Positions 1 through 10,876 of a DNA stretch of 64,000 bases are shown piece by piece. The notes beneath the pieces are model-generated. The model was not told where the DNA came from. It worked only from the letters and a program-made list of their open reading frames with translations, and did not search any database. Numbering within the stretch: the first letter of the stretch is position 1; every line of letters starts with the position of its first letter. This DNA is from Hydnum rufescens UP504 (lineage: Eukaryota; Basidiomycota; Agaricomycetes; Cantharellales; Hydnaceae): assembly GCA_014904985.1 (NCBI GenBank), contig MU128956.1, positions 124,001 through 188,000 on the forward strand, written 5' to 3'. The position numbers were made by a program, and so were the translations under genes.

Positions 1-2562
1 CGTTTTACTTCCATCTCATGCAATGGATTGCAGTGCTCCTTCATCACGGTGTTATAGAGCCCATACAGGCCTTCATCAGCACGTAGCACCGTGTCAATCT
101 GATCCCGTGGGTCGGCGCCAGCGTCACTATCATCGCAAATGAAGCGACAGACGGTAGCGGCCCACTGAAAGGATGTTCCAGCCCTTTGAATGAGCGCATC
201 CAGCTGTGCCTGGTACTTTGCCTCTCGCAACTCTTCCACATCACGGAGTTCATTGTGTATATACGTCTCGATATCGCGCGTGGTCTGGTAAGTCGGAATG
301 TCCTCCACAAGCATGACGTCAACTCCAGGGGGAAGCGGAGAGCGCAATGCATCTTGAATGTCGCGCTCATATCTTGAAGTGACTACAACCCGAAGACCCA
401 GAGGAAGCTCTGACGCTCGCTTCGTTAGGATAGCGAGCACGTCGGCACGAGCCTAACGTCCCCAGATTCGTCAAATGCATCAATGAAGACAATGGTCTCC
501 CCACGGCCTTATCATCCTCGAATGATCCAATGATAAAGTGTTTGAACTGCAACGTGCAGTCGAGACTTGTTCGTATCGCGGTGTCGTTCTTGACAGCATC
601 GACAAGGCGCTGCTTCCGGGAATTATCGAGGTCGGCGAGGTCTCGAGCGATCGTACTGAACAGGTTCGTCAGGTTTGCGAGGGGTTTATTTTTGTCGAAG
701 CCATAGTACGACCCTTGCGTTCAAGGTCGGAAACGCGTTTTGCGCACGAGCGAAGGATTGACGATTTCCCCGCTCCCGCCAGGCCACACAACCAAAGCAC
801 ACGAGATGATTCCTTAGAGCTCAAGGGAATTGAGCCGTTCGAATCAACCACGGGTATATCCGCTCCAAAAGCCCAATGCACAACGGCGTCGATGATCTCG
901 GTACGTGTGCCTGGTAAGCACGCTTTATCCAGACGGTGATGGGCCTCCGGCGCATATTTTATTTCGCTGAGTACTTGAAAATCCCCTGGGGACCATCTTA
1001 GAACACAGATTTCGACCGAAGACATACAAGAAGCACTTACGGACTTCGGTCACGACGTCTAAGACGCGATACGTAATGACGGAGCATTGTATGTTCGTAA
1101 GTTCAATCAGATTCTGTCGGAGTGTCATCAGGGTTGTCTTGTAGATACCGATCCGTGCGTCGACAAGAGAAACGGTGTACTTCACAGCGCGTTTGGCTGC
1201 AGCTCACGCTCATCAGTCTTGGAGCCAGTAGAACATGCGGGATTCCACATACCGAAGGACTTGTCCCTGCAATAGTGCCGAATGAAATTGGCGCACTCCA
1301 TTACTTGGTGCAGTATTTGGTTGATGATGTCTTGGTCTCTTTTCGAGCGTTTCTTCAACTCCTCGCCTTCTTCGGCAAAGGAACAGCTATGCGCCATAAT
1401 TTGCACTAAATCCATCACCCCGGCATCCCGGTCACTCTGGACGGCAGGGATCTAATGGAACACCAGTCAGAGAGTGTACACATACAAAACTTTAATCTTG
1501 TCGTACCTTATATGCTGCTGATACGACACCCATGCTAACTTGATCCAAGGATGAACCTGTTTTGTAAATACTTCTTAGTGGTCGCAGAGCCCAGTGAATT
1601 CAGGATGAAACGTACCTCAGCAACCGCATCTGCAACTTTCACAAGTGCGCCGAGGCGACTCAGCAAGGGCTGCCAGGCATTGGACTGGGCTGCGATTTCT
1701 GTTGTAAGCGGGGAAATAGCTTGAATGGCGTCGTTGACAGCCAGTAGTCCAGGATCTAGCTGCTCGGCAGCCTGGCTGGCATTCTGGACAGCCTCACGAG
1801 TGGATAAGAGAGCGTTCATAGTCGGCAGTCCGGGACCTAGCTGCTCGGCAGCCTGGCTGGTATTCTGGACAGCCTCACGAGTGGGAACGAGAGCGTTGAC
1901 AGCCGGTAGTCCGGGACCTAACTGCTCGGCAGCCTGGCCAACATTCTGGACAGCCTCACCAGAGGATACGAGAGAGGATGCCACACATATTGTCAACTCT
2001 CCGAATTTGTCATTCGCGTCATCTTTCAAAACGAGGCGTATATCTGCAGGGATAAAGACCGTGCGTGAGCGTGACCCTTTCTTCACGTAAACACGAGTTC
2101 GTTCACCTTTGTCTGTCGTGGAGAGATCCAAAGTACACGATGCGACGATCTGCCCCGAACGTCCAAAACGGTGCATGCACAACCCGATAGCCACTCTGCC
2201 TTCGATAGCTGTCGGATTCACCATGCTGCCGAGAGAATGTGAAGGAAGGGCAACGAAGCATGAGTGCGTGAAGGAGACTTACAACTCATCCCCGAAGGGA
2301 TCCTTCCACATCACGGCATGATGTGTTGCCTTGATGTACTCCGACTTTGGGGAACGAAGTCCAGTGACGGTAGCGGGAGGCTGAACGGTGAAGTGAAGGC
2401 GATATCGTTCCGATGTATGTAGAAGATGGCTGTCGCATTTGGCATCTGTCGTGAGGGCCAAAAAGGTTTGTTAGATGCTAATGGCTGCTCTGTAAGTAGA
2501 CGGCATGCCTGAAATATACACTTTGCGCATGTCGGCTGGGTTTGGGGGTCTTTGGATGCCAT
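1..2562 (-). pseudogene. C2-like/NACHT NLR-type STAND NTPase, partial and frameshifted
   Basis: A multi-exon minus-strand gene whose 3' part runs off the left edge. The first exon starts at 2562 (MASKDPQTQ) and the N-terminal part (2562-1616) resembles the C2-like region common in Agaricomycete NLR-like proteins. It ends in three 27-residue repeats. A helical linker (1418-1050) leads to the NACHT domain: RLDKACLPGTRTEI, Walker A GLAGAGKSS near 775-800 and a Walker B-like FIDAFDE near 470-490. Introns are clear, for example GTATGT donor near 1243 to CAG near 1208, and GTAAGT near 1046. The NACHT frame is broken at least three times, near 710-717 (before SYYGFDKN), 500-515 (before VFIDAFDE) and 450-455. 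Known family role: signal-sensing NTPases in fungal non-self recognition. The breaks suggest a pseudogene, although uncorrected indels in the assembly would look the same. Confidence 0.5.
1725..1967 (-). repeat. Three 81-bp tandem repeats inside the NLR N-terminal region
   Basis: Anchors repeat at 1771, 1852 and 1933, exactly 81 bp apart. Each unit encodes 27 residues of the form REAVQNxSQAAEQLGPGLP plus a variable tail. The reading frame is kept, so the protein gains one helical-looking module per repeat. Copy number probably varies between strains. Confidence 0.5.
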
Positions 2563-2793
2563 GATGTGCGAGAAAGCGCTCTAACTGATGGATTGCCTAG
2601 ACGGTAGTGTGATTGACTAGCACCCACGTGGGGAGGAGGCGTAAATCACCACGTGCTTCAGGGTAAATACCCAGCTATTATGTACAGTACTTTCAGAAAT
2701 TAGCGAGTAGCCCTAGTGTCGCTCAGACTAATCTGAAAACAAAGATCCGTTTTCGGAGCCGTCAATCCCATGCCGATGAGGTGATCTTCATTA

Positions 2794-3060
2794 TTAGGGT
2801 CCGTTCAAAAGCCCCGCCCTCCTCCCAACCACACATACTGCCGCACCACGTCTCGCGTATATCGACGCAATGAGTCTCCCCACACCGGATGAGGCGCCCA
2901 GCACGAGCACGCGCTCGCTCGACGGCGGGATCTTGGTCCAGCGAGGGGGTGCACGGTGTTTGTATAAACCCTGGAGCCTTCCGAGAAGAACATATGTGGC
3001 GAGTGGGATGGGGAGGAGACGCCACAGGCCCGCATGAGGAAACCATCCCATTCCTGTGAG
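2794..3060 (-). pseudogene. Short-chain dehydrogenase/reductase N-terminal fragment
   Basis: The minus frame from about 3051 begins MGWFPHAGLWRLLP, a hydrophobic N-terminal anchor-like segment. It continues to RVLVLGASSGVGR, the glycine-rich TGxxxGxG-type NAD(P)-binding motif, then the second strand and AVCVVGRR. Translation stops after about 85 residues, where a classical SDR would run to 250-330 and include the YxxxK catalytic pair. No continuation is visible downstream before the NLR gene, so this is a truncated relic. The SDR assignment is good; the substrate cannot be stated. Confidence 0.5.
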
Positions 3061-3392
3061 GGTAAGTTGTGGCGCGTCTGATCACGTGTCATGTCGGGTG
3101 TTTTCTCTTTTTATGGGTTAAGGATGTCCTATTGATGTCCATCCGACGACGGACGAGAAATCCTCAGATACATTGAATGACAAGGCTGCTTCGCGCTGAA
3201 TTGTACAATATCCCTCTCAAAACTGGCGGGTGTTTCTAGAGCAGGAATGCATTGGTGAGATAGGAGAGGTCCCCTAGCAAATTGGTCGTTCCAAGAACTC
3301 AGTACACTGCTTACTTGTAAAAAGGTACCCCCGTGCGCCTGCGACTTGCTTGCAAATCATTTGGTATGCGGGCATTATTCTGTCGAGGCGAC
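3061..3392. other. Host flank with no recognised gene
   Basis: Unique-looking sequence between the SDR fragment and the Harbinger element. I see no coding frame, RNA gene or repeat that I can support. It ends in the AAT target site at 3393-3395. Confidence 0.5.
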
Positions 3393-3395
3393 AAT

Positions 3396-3557
3396 AGGGG
3401 GTTCATGACCCTCAAATTGTTCTCAAATTGTACTCAAAAGGCTCTCAAATAGTGTATCCAAATATGATTTGAGAGTCCCACAAATTATCATTTGAGAGTG
3501 ATTTGAAAATGGATTTGGAGCTACCCAAGCCCCAAATCCCTTTTCAAAAATCTCCAA
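3396..3557 (+). repeat. Left terminal inverted repeat of the Harbinger element
   Basis: Begins AGGGGGTTCATGACCC and contains several CTCAAATTGT-like words. It is complementary to 6897-7063 with scattered single-base differences, and similarity fades after the CCCTTTTCAAAA block. Confidence 0.5.
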
Positions 3558-3643
3558 ATTTTCCTGCTCAAATCCTCATGTACTTCTCCGCAAGCCCGCT
3601 ATGTCCGTAAGTCGGCAACTGCCACCCTCACTTTGCCGCCGTG

Positions 3644-5215
3644 ATGGGACGAAAAAAACCTGATCCCATTCCTACTGGCCCTGCCGTTCTGCCTACTACT
3701 ACTAAGTCCAAGTCCAGGCGCTCTATCATCCCCTCTGCCAAGGGAACTGCCGCTAGTCCTGCTCCAAACAGTATTCCGTGGGCAAAGAATCCTGAGTGGA
3801 CCGACATCATCGTTAATGGTCTAAAAAATGATGACAAACTTCGGCATGACCTCTTCAGCTCTACACTTAAGAAGAAGAAGTCTGGTGGTTTTAGGATCTC
3901 AGGAGTCCCTAAGAGTGATCACCACCTAGCACTAGCCGAGCTGATCTTTAAAGATGACAAGGTATTTGGCCCGGAATGGCTTACAAACCCGAATCGCCTG
4001 GGCACATTGGTGAATGGTCGCATGGATGCGTAAGTCACACATAGAAATTTTGATTTTCTGTCTAACCTTCATATCCCTAGCCTCAAGCGTGACTACCGGA
4101 AGTATCAAACCGAGCTCAATGGGACAGGTGGCGGGATTACGGCAGAACAGCAGGAGGATGACCCTAGTGTGGTTAACCGAATTGGTAAGTGCTAAATACT
4201 GTATCCCATGTCGTATTGCCTCCCCTTGAATATAGTCCCACCTAGCTGTGATAAATAAGGAATTCCCATGGTACGATGATCTCCATGCAATGTGGAGGGA
4301 TCACCCGGCATATAATCCGGTGGCGGTCACAAATGTCGAAACCAAGAGCAGCACAGAGCGAGTTGATGAATTAGCGGCAATTCTACAGCGTACAGACAGT
4401 CGAAAATCCATCTCTCCCACATGTGACGATGATGAAGACAACTGCGATGACGACGATGGCCCACCCTTGAGACCCAGGCTGGTCTTGGGGGTTATCGCAA
4501 CGACGATGATACCAGTTGGGATCAGATGCCAGGTGGCACCGATATCAAGGTGAGTGACTACCACTATTACACCCCGGTGTAAATATCCATTATACCGGTT
4601 GTCCCTCAGGTTGCAAATGAAGACCCATTGACAGCATATATACCTCGACCTCTATCTCCGCCTCCTACTGTCCCCATTATTCCTCCACCTCCTATTTCTC
4701 CCAACCCCACTACTATTACGAAGAAACATAAAATATCCGGCATCAAAGCGGAAAGCCTCCCATCACCCAAGCGTGCCAAGTGCCGGAGTGATATCATTGA
4801 CTGCTGGGATGAGGTATCGCGCCGTGATGAGGTCACAGCAAAGGTTCGAATTGATGCAGTGACTGAAGTAAAATTAGCTGAGATCGCTGCAAAGGCTAAG
4901 GATCGTCAGGAGGTTAGGGAGCAGAAGGAGCGTCGTGACCTTCGTAAGCTAGAGGTGGAGCGTGAGAAGCTGAAGATGAAGATGCAGTTGGAGATGATGC
5001 GTATGCAGATGCAGATGTCTAAAGGGGGCCGGCAGATGTTCAGCCCTGGATCAGGCACTTCACCCTTTGGCCCCGACACCTTTGGTGGTTCTTCTTCCAG
5101 TTTTTCATTCCCAGGCTCACCATCCTCCGAGGGTCCTTCACTCGACTCACCATATTCTGTTCCAGACACCCTGGACACCATTCCCTCTTTTGAGAACGGA
5201 TTCAGCGACATGTAG
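3644..5215 (+). CDS. Harbinger Myb/SANT-like DNA-binding protein
   Basis: The accessory protein of PIF/Harbinger elements, expected to bind the element ends and help the transposase. The ATG at 3644 (MGRKKPDPIP) opens a basic N-terminus. The trihelix-like region follows (IPWAKNPEWTDIIVNGLKND to NGRMDA) and continues after an intron (GTAAGT at about 4032 to CAG/TAG near 4081) as LKRDYRKYQ. A second intron (about 4182-4239) joins to AVINKEFPWYDDLHAMWRDHP. An acidic stretch precedes a proline-rich segment and a basic coiled coil with KMKMQLEMMRMQMQM near 4970-5020, then a Ser/Gly/Pro tail. Near 4460 the frame appears to shift by one base inside the acidic region before a further intron at about 4550-4608, so the copy may be defective. 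Confidence 0.5.
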
Positions 5216-5247
5216 TAGAGGTTAAATAGAATGATGTGATTACGAGT

Positions 5248-6875
5248 TTAAGTACTGGAAGAGTGATCGGTGAAGCTGGTGGCACTTTTCCACCCCCCCA
5301 CATCCGGAAACCTCTCATTTGACACATATGAGTCAAATCCATCATCGTCATGTGACCCATGCCGTTCTCCCTCAAGTCCTTCTTCCAGTAACTCGTGGTT
5401 AAAAGGGTCAGTGCTATCGAGGTGACCTTCTATCCCAAGGACAAGGTTGTGGAGGATTAGGCATGAAATCACCCAGTATACTGCCAATTCATGGTCACGC
5501 TCATCTTTGATTTGCTGACGGAGGCCTCGGAGAGATGAAAAGTGCCCTTTTAGAAATCCTATAGTGTGTTCAGCCTTAATACGAACCTTGGGTATTTCTT
5601 TCAGTAAACACAAATAGAATTTTCAATAACCACATAACGCACACATGCCATGTGATAGTTGAATTTTCGGTTTACTGGGATGTTATGTTCAGGCCTATGG
5701 TATGGCGTTATACACCAGTTTCGGAGGGAGTATGCTGAGTCGGCCCATACGAATTCATTAGGTGCGAGCCACACTTCTGGTTTTAAGGCAAGAGATGACT
5801 CCACAAAAACCGTTGAGTCGTGTGCGCTGCCACAGTGCCCAGCAACATAGTCCACAATACGGCAGTCTGGGGTATTAACAATCTAAGACACAGATTAGTG
5901 AGTCCTATTGCCGGAAACCCAAGGACTCACCGTCACACTAAGGGAGTAGTTGCACTTCTGGTCATAGTATCCCTCGCCACATAGACTTGGCTTATCTGAG
6001 AGCAGCACGAGTGTTCCATCCACCATGCAAAACCCATCCCGCCAGGCAGGACACGATACTGCCTCCACCCACTGCTTTGCATATTCCTTCTCAGATGCAT
6101 TGGGCGGATGTATAGCAAGGTCGTGACATGCTGTGATGGCCTGCATGACATGTCGGGTACATGTGACCACTGCGCCAGCACTGCAGCCAGCCCACTGGGC
6201 AACTGACTCAACAGATGCCACATTTCCGAAATGGCCAAAGCGAAAGAGCGCAATTGCAAGCTGGTGCTCAACAGGGAACTGACTGGGACTGCCACCTGAC
6301 ATGAACACAGGGTCTCCTTCAATGAACCGAAGGATAGAGTCGAAGGTAGAGGGTTTGACTCGGAGGTTACGTTGAAATCGTTTGTCACCAGTCTTGCGAT
6401 ACCATGTTAAGACCAAATCAAGTTGACTGACTTTGGGGATGGGGCCATTTGAAAATAAGACACGAGTCTCCAATAGAGCTGTGAGAAACTGATGCAGCCG
6501 CTGTAGGACAGAAAGGTGCCCATCTAGAGAACCATTTGTCGAGGATGCAATTGACATGCTGGAGTTATCGGTGGAAGATGAATTGGAAGTCGAAGATGAA
6601 GAGCCGGAAGCTGAAGCTGAAGCGCCGGAAGCTGAAGACAAAGAGCTGGAACCCAACGATGAAGCACTGGAACCCAAAGATGAAGCACTGGAAGTTGAAG
6701 ATGATGAGGACCATGATGTTGCAACATCCTCAGGGTCCCAGAAGTGCCGCTGAACAGTTTGCGCATGTTCAAGGACACACTGCAGGAGACGGAGTCAATA
6801 TGGGATGACCGGCATATGGTTGTAAAGGACTAATGGAAAAGTCGGGCCAACAGAGATAGAAAGTACCTCCGGCAT
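5248..6875 (-). CDS. PIF/Harbinger DDE transposase
   Basis: A tiny first exon MPE (6875-6867) can be joined through a GTAC...CTGCAG intron to the main exon starting near 6779. A long Ser-rich N-terminus leads to the HTH-like region (PVEHQLAIALFRFGHFG) and the DDE nuclease. Catalytic candidates are D in CMVDGTLV, D in WADSAYSL and E in RIKAEHTIGFLKGHF. Introns at about 5937-5884 (GTGAGT...CTTAG) and 5650-5595 (GTGCGT...CCCAAG) keep the frame, which ends with an acidic tail near 5248. No stop or frameshift is seen in the joined reading. The first-exon choice is inference from splice signals only. Confidence 0.5.
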
Positions 6876-6896
6876 GCACACATTTGGCCAAGAGAG

Positions 6897-7063
6897 GATT
6901 TGAGGACTTTTGAAAAGGGATTTGGGGCTTGGGTAGCTCCAAATCCATTTTCAAATCACTCTCAAATTGATAATTTGTGGGACTCTCAAATCACATTTGG
7001 ATACACTATTTGAGAGCCTTTTGAGTACAATTTGAGAACAATTTGAGGGTCATGAAACCCCCT
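6897..7063 (-). repeat. Right terminal inverted repeat of the Harbinger element
   Basis: Reverse complement of 3396-3557, ending CATGAAACCCCCT at 7063. It has one extra T in the outer GGGGGTTTCATG block relative to the left arm. The AAT duplication follows directly. Confidence 0.5.
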
Positions 7064-7066
7064 AAT

Positions 7067-7423
7067 ATTGTAGATCCAAAATTCCCTGGCGGGGAAGTCA
7101 CAGTACATAATCATAGGTGACACCTTGAGGGGTTTGACAAGGTTGGAAGAGTTCTTGGGCCTCAAGCGGCTGACACACAAGTAGCATGACATGGCATGTG
7201 TGTAAGAACCTGCTAGTGGGATCCCATCCATATCCCCATAAGCAAGAAGAAAAACTTGCCGAGACATAGAACCACTAACAAGCTAGAAGAGCACTTGCCA
7301 GCACAAAAAATAAGCACATGCAATGACACAGACCAATTAGCTAAGTGTAATTGAGGTACAAATGAACAGAATTTCATACACAGAGGAAATCAACACGACC
7401 TAGGGAACAAACTGACTTGGTCC
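7067..7423. other. Host flank, probable 3' region of the next gene
   Basis: Between the Harbinger element and the stop of the minus-strand gene at 7424. No coding signal is supported here; it may hold that gene's 3' UTR. Confidence 0.5.
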
Positions 7424-8855
7424 TTAGGGGCTCACCCCTACCCAACCTTGCAAAGCTTTCGACAGCTTCTTGCACCATTGGGCCAGTTCCCCACGCCAGG
7501 CATCGCATTCGCCGTCTTCTTCCACAGGGCCTCCTGAGCCTCCAGCATCCTCAGAGCCAGAAACAGAAGCACCAACAGAACCAGTATCATCATTACCCCG
7601 CTTTCGTTTTCGGTCACGATCAGAGGGTGCTCGGGGAGGTGCCTTCCAGGTTTGATACTCCGGGGAAAAGGGGGGAAGCAAGTTCTTGTCTTTGTGGGCT
7701 AACTCTTCTCGATAGTCAACGGCTCTCTTAGCGACACAACGTATGAAAAGGAAGAAAGAAGCAACATGATCCGGCCTATTCAGAGAGTACGTTTCCAGTT
7801 CATACACAATGACCTACAGGTGAAATAGAGCCCGTGTAAATACGCAAGTTTTTACTGGTTATCTTTTGTGAACTCATTACCTGATCTTGAGACCAAGTCG
7901 CTCTGTATGTCATGATCTGCCCAGCTCTACTCTGTGCAGCACCAAACACATAGTGTTTGGGGAAGCCAAGAGCCATCCGTTGACGGACTGCCGTAGCCAG
8001 ATAGAAAGAAAGCTGGTTCTGACCTGTAGCTTCTCGCCTATACTCCATCATCCAGTGCAACACGAGGAGACTGTCAAAGCACCAACTTGCCACACTAGAA
8101 TCCATTGCAGTGAGTTCATCTCGAACATGTTGGGGGCAGCTGGCGGTAAAGCCTCTCATGTTGATGCACACAGCGAGGTCTGCGGTTGTAGTAGATAATT
8201 CGATGAGTCTTGACACAGGTAGAGTGAGAGAACATTCACACCTTTAGAATACACTCAGTTCAAGTTTGTTTCTAGGGTGTCGCTAGAAGGTGAAAACGAC
8301 ATGCATTACATGCAGTACATTTCCTTCAGAAGGCTCCAACGTTCGGAATATATACGAAACTAGGGCGTCAATGGGGACTCGGAAATCCGCCTCCTTGGGC
8401 CAGGGGTGTCGCTCTAGCATGAGCTGGCTTTGATGCTGATGGAACATCAGGATCAGGAGCACAGACTCTCGGAATTTTGAGTTCATGGGGGTGTGCTCGA
8501 ACGAGTACAGGCCACGCAGAAGGGATTCTTTCAATGGGAGCAGTGCATGGTTTTCGTCTTGGATTTTCTACTAAACGCGTCAATATCTTGGCATGGGGTG
8601 TTGGAATAAACTTGCCTCGTCCTTGAGCCATGGGGGAAATTTCCGAGACTCATTGACCATCGCCTTGAGCTCCGGAGGAACATGGCTTCCTATCAGAACA
8701 TCAGCACCCTCGGACCATAACGAGAACATTGCAGCATTCCCAGTGATCGTTGAGGCAGAATAACGTTGACGAGAGGGAATTGGAATCATCCCTGAGGGGA
8801 GTACCATGGGTGGTGGCATGGAAGACGGCATTGGAGCTGCAGAACGATTAGCCAT
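7424..8855 (-). CDS. Conserved-looking protein of unknown function, four exons
   Basis: I do not recognise this family. The start at 8855 (MANRSAAPMP) gives a Pro/Met-rich N-terminus. Exon 1 runs to about 8613, exon 2 covers about 8570-8285 (LKESLLRGLYSFEHTP...), exon 3 about 8216-7885 (SRLIELSTTTADLAVCINMRG...) and exon 4 about 7815-7424. Exon 4 ends in a low-complexity Gly/Ser/acidic tail with a basic DRDRKRKRG signal that could direct nuclear import. Joined frames are free of stops and base composition is like the flanking host DNA, not the decayed repeats. The exact joints, especially the GC-type donor after exon 1, are inference. Confidence 0.5.
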
Positions 8856-8889
8856 TTTCTGAAGGTTGCGGGATCGTTAGTCTCGTGCC

Positions 8890-9010
8890 AGACGTTCGGG
8901 CGGCCACGGCCAGGTCTCCGGGCTGGTGTTTCCGCGGCTGGCTCAACTGAATTGAGTGTCAAGTCAAGCCAAGTCCTGAGTCCTTTTTTTAAGAAAGACT
9001 CGAGTCTTCA
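8890..9010. promoter_or_regulatory. Divergent intergenic region between the unknown gene and the phosphatase relic
   Basis: A short gap between oppositely oriented genes that must hold both promoters. It contains a GTCAAGTCAAG direct repeat near 8959 and a T-rich run near 8984. No TATA box is convincing. Confidence 0.5.
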
Positions 9011-9134
9011 GCAACACCAAATTTGGTTATGACCGTGCCAAAGTGAAACTACTGCTCACATTGGGGTTGTGGTAAACGTCACATGCCCTTGTCTCAAGAT
9101 CCCCCTTGCTTGTACCAGCGAACCGAGCTGCACA

Positions 9135-9576
9135 ATGACTGATGCTGATAAATCCCGACAATTGCACATACTGATAGTCTGTCTGGGAAACATTTGTCAC
9201 AGTCTGATGGTCAGACAGTGCTGAGGAAGTAGTTGCGTTGTGATGTCCCGCCGCCCCACACGCAACTGCTTTTTCATTCTCTGGCCATGTCAATCAGCGT
9301 CTTGACGATCACATCCCATAGGGTCATTCAGTGATGGCCCACGAGGCAAAGAGGGAAGGCCTGGACATCTACATCGATAGCGCCGTAAGATACGATGCAA
9401 TTATTCTGTTACCTATCCTGTATTAATGGATTGATGGGGATCGCAGGGTACTGCCAACTATCATGAGGGTGAAGAGCCAGATGAAAGGTCCATACAAAAT
9501 TGATCGTCAAATGCCATGCTCTGCTGATACTATGGTCACCTTTACGATTGAAAGAACGACTGCCACTTGCAAGAAG
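9135..9576 (+). pseudogene. Low-molecular-weight protein tyrosine phosphatase, decayed and truncated
   Basis: The ATG at 9135 opens MTDADKSRQLHILIV followed by CLGNICHSLM, clearly the LMW-PTP P-loop C(x)5R-S-P-M. The catalytic Arg has become His and the next Pro has become Leu, both consistent with C-to-T change at CpG. Exon 2 (about 9326-9389) reads VMAHEAKREGLDIYIDSA. Exon 3 (from 9449) reads GTANYHEGEEPDER, the conserved DSAGTxxYHxGxxPDxR segment. Exon 4 reads TTATCKK and ends at a GTATCA donor at 9577. The C-terminal catalytic Asp (DPY motif) is missing: about 90 bp later the sequence turns into the hairpin-array element. The family normally removes phosphate from phosphotyrosine in the cytosol; this copy cannot. 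Confidence 0.5.
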
Positions 9577-9660
9577 GTATCACTTTCGGAACTGTCACCG
9601 TCAATATGGCTAGTGAAATTAGTGGTTCATGTTCTGCTTGACAGCACGATGTTCCTATAG

Positions 9661-10617
9661 ATCATTTAGCCTCCCCCATGTTTTTATTCAGTGGGGTCAC
9701 GGGTTTTTGGTTGGCAGGTTTATGAATGGTGGTTGCAGGTGTTGGGACCAGGGGGAGGGGGACCCATTGGAGGTAGGTGTGGGCTGTGGGGTCAGAAGAA
9801 TACCTGGAATAAACACTACATTAGTGAAAAAAAAGAAAAGCCATGCAAAAGGAGCAGCCTGTGCTGCTCCTTTTGTGTGATTGTACTTGTAGCTTGAAAT
9901 ACATACCTTAAAAGTCACCACACCCACTGAAGCAGGTGTGGCTTGTACAGGTTCTTGGTGTTGTGTTGCTTTGTGTCTTCATTGTGTGGGTGGTTTATGT
10001 CATCTGCATGGGTCTCATTCAGTGCGGGGTCTTTGGCAGTTCATCATTCATGGGTTTTGTTTGGCAGGCTGTTGCTTTGGGGGGGGGGGGGGTTCATTTG
10101 GCCATTTGTTCTTGGTTGGTGGGTCTTTGTTTCATTTGTGGAAGTTCAGGCAATGATCTAGAAAAATCAATAGAATTAGTTAGAGATTGAAACCAGTGCA
10201 AAAAGAGCAGCACTGGCTGCTCTTTTTGCGCCGTTGGGGGTTACAAATGGTACTTACCTTAGATAGAACCACACACCCACTATGGCAGGTGTGTGGTTCA
10301 TTCGGTCACTCAGTGGGCACATTGTCATTTGTCATATTTGTCTGCTGCATTGCTGCTGGGGCCCTGGCTGGTTGTGCTCTTGTGGTTTTGCAGGTTTTCA
10401 CCTGGTGCCTCAGACCAGTTATGGCCTAGAATAATAGTAAAATACTCAAAGCAGTGCAAAAAGAGCAGCTTTTGCTGCTCTTTTTGCACCACTGTATGTA
10501 TAGAAATTAAAAATGAACTTACCATAAATTACCACACACCCACTGCAGTGGGTGTGTGGTTCATTTGGGGTGTTCCCAGTTTGTGGTTTATGCCTTGTTT
10601 CAGGTCCTTGTTTGGTG
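9661..10617 (-). mobile_element. Hairpin exon-intron array, left portion (three A/B units)
   Basis: Three B palindromes (about 9845-9877, 10198-10229, 10454-10489) alternate with three A palindromes (9916-9941, 10267-10298, 10531-10560). On the minus strand each A precedes a donor such as CTAAGGTAAGT, B follows within the putative intron, and the acceptor TTCTAG closes it. No terminal repeat is seen at the left edge, so the element is truncated, near the end of the phosphatase relic. The exon at the right edge is interrupted at 10617 by the Plavaka element and resumes at 16587. Exons carry stops in all frames, so I read this as non-coding. Confidence 0.5.
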
Positions 10618-10876
10618 CATCAGCAAACTTGCTGGCTTGGTCCGAGGGGTCATGAGAGTCTACACCTGTGGCACCTGCAAACCTCTAGCAAGAAGGCTCC
10701 CTGGTTCAAAGATTTTCTGACCAAGTAATTGCTTGGAAGGTTCAAATGGTTTTAAGGTTTTAGGGGTTATAGACATCCTGGATCACTACAATCTAGCTAC
10801 CATATCTGAATGTAAACAACGTACTTGTATGACTACTAAAAATTGATGAATCAAGAAAATCTGGGTGGCTTAGTCA

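Larger units (their letters stand above)
3396..7063. mobile_element. PIF/Harbinger DNA transposon, probably autonomous
   Basis: A 3668-bp element with about 165-bp terminal inverted repeats beginning AGGGGGTT(T)CATGACCC. It is flanked by the direct repeat AAT (3393-3395 and 7064-7066), a 3-bp duplication as expected for the superfamily. It carries the two genes typical of PIF/Harbinger, a Myb/SANT-like protein on plus and a DDE transposase on minus, in convergent orientation. The arms are very similar and the transposase frame splices cleanly, so insertion looks fairly recent. One apparent frameshift in the Myb-like gene may inactivate it. Confidence 0.5.

Noticed and set aside
9845..10489. 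Rho-independent terminators (GC stem followed by T run)
   Set aside because: The B palindromes resemble bacterial terminators, but the T run is part of the stem and the genome is fungal.
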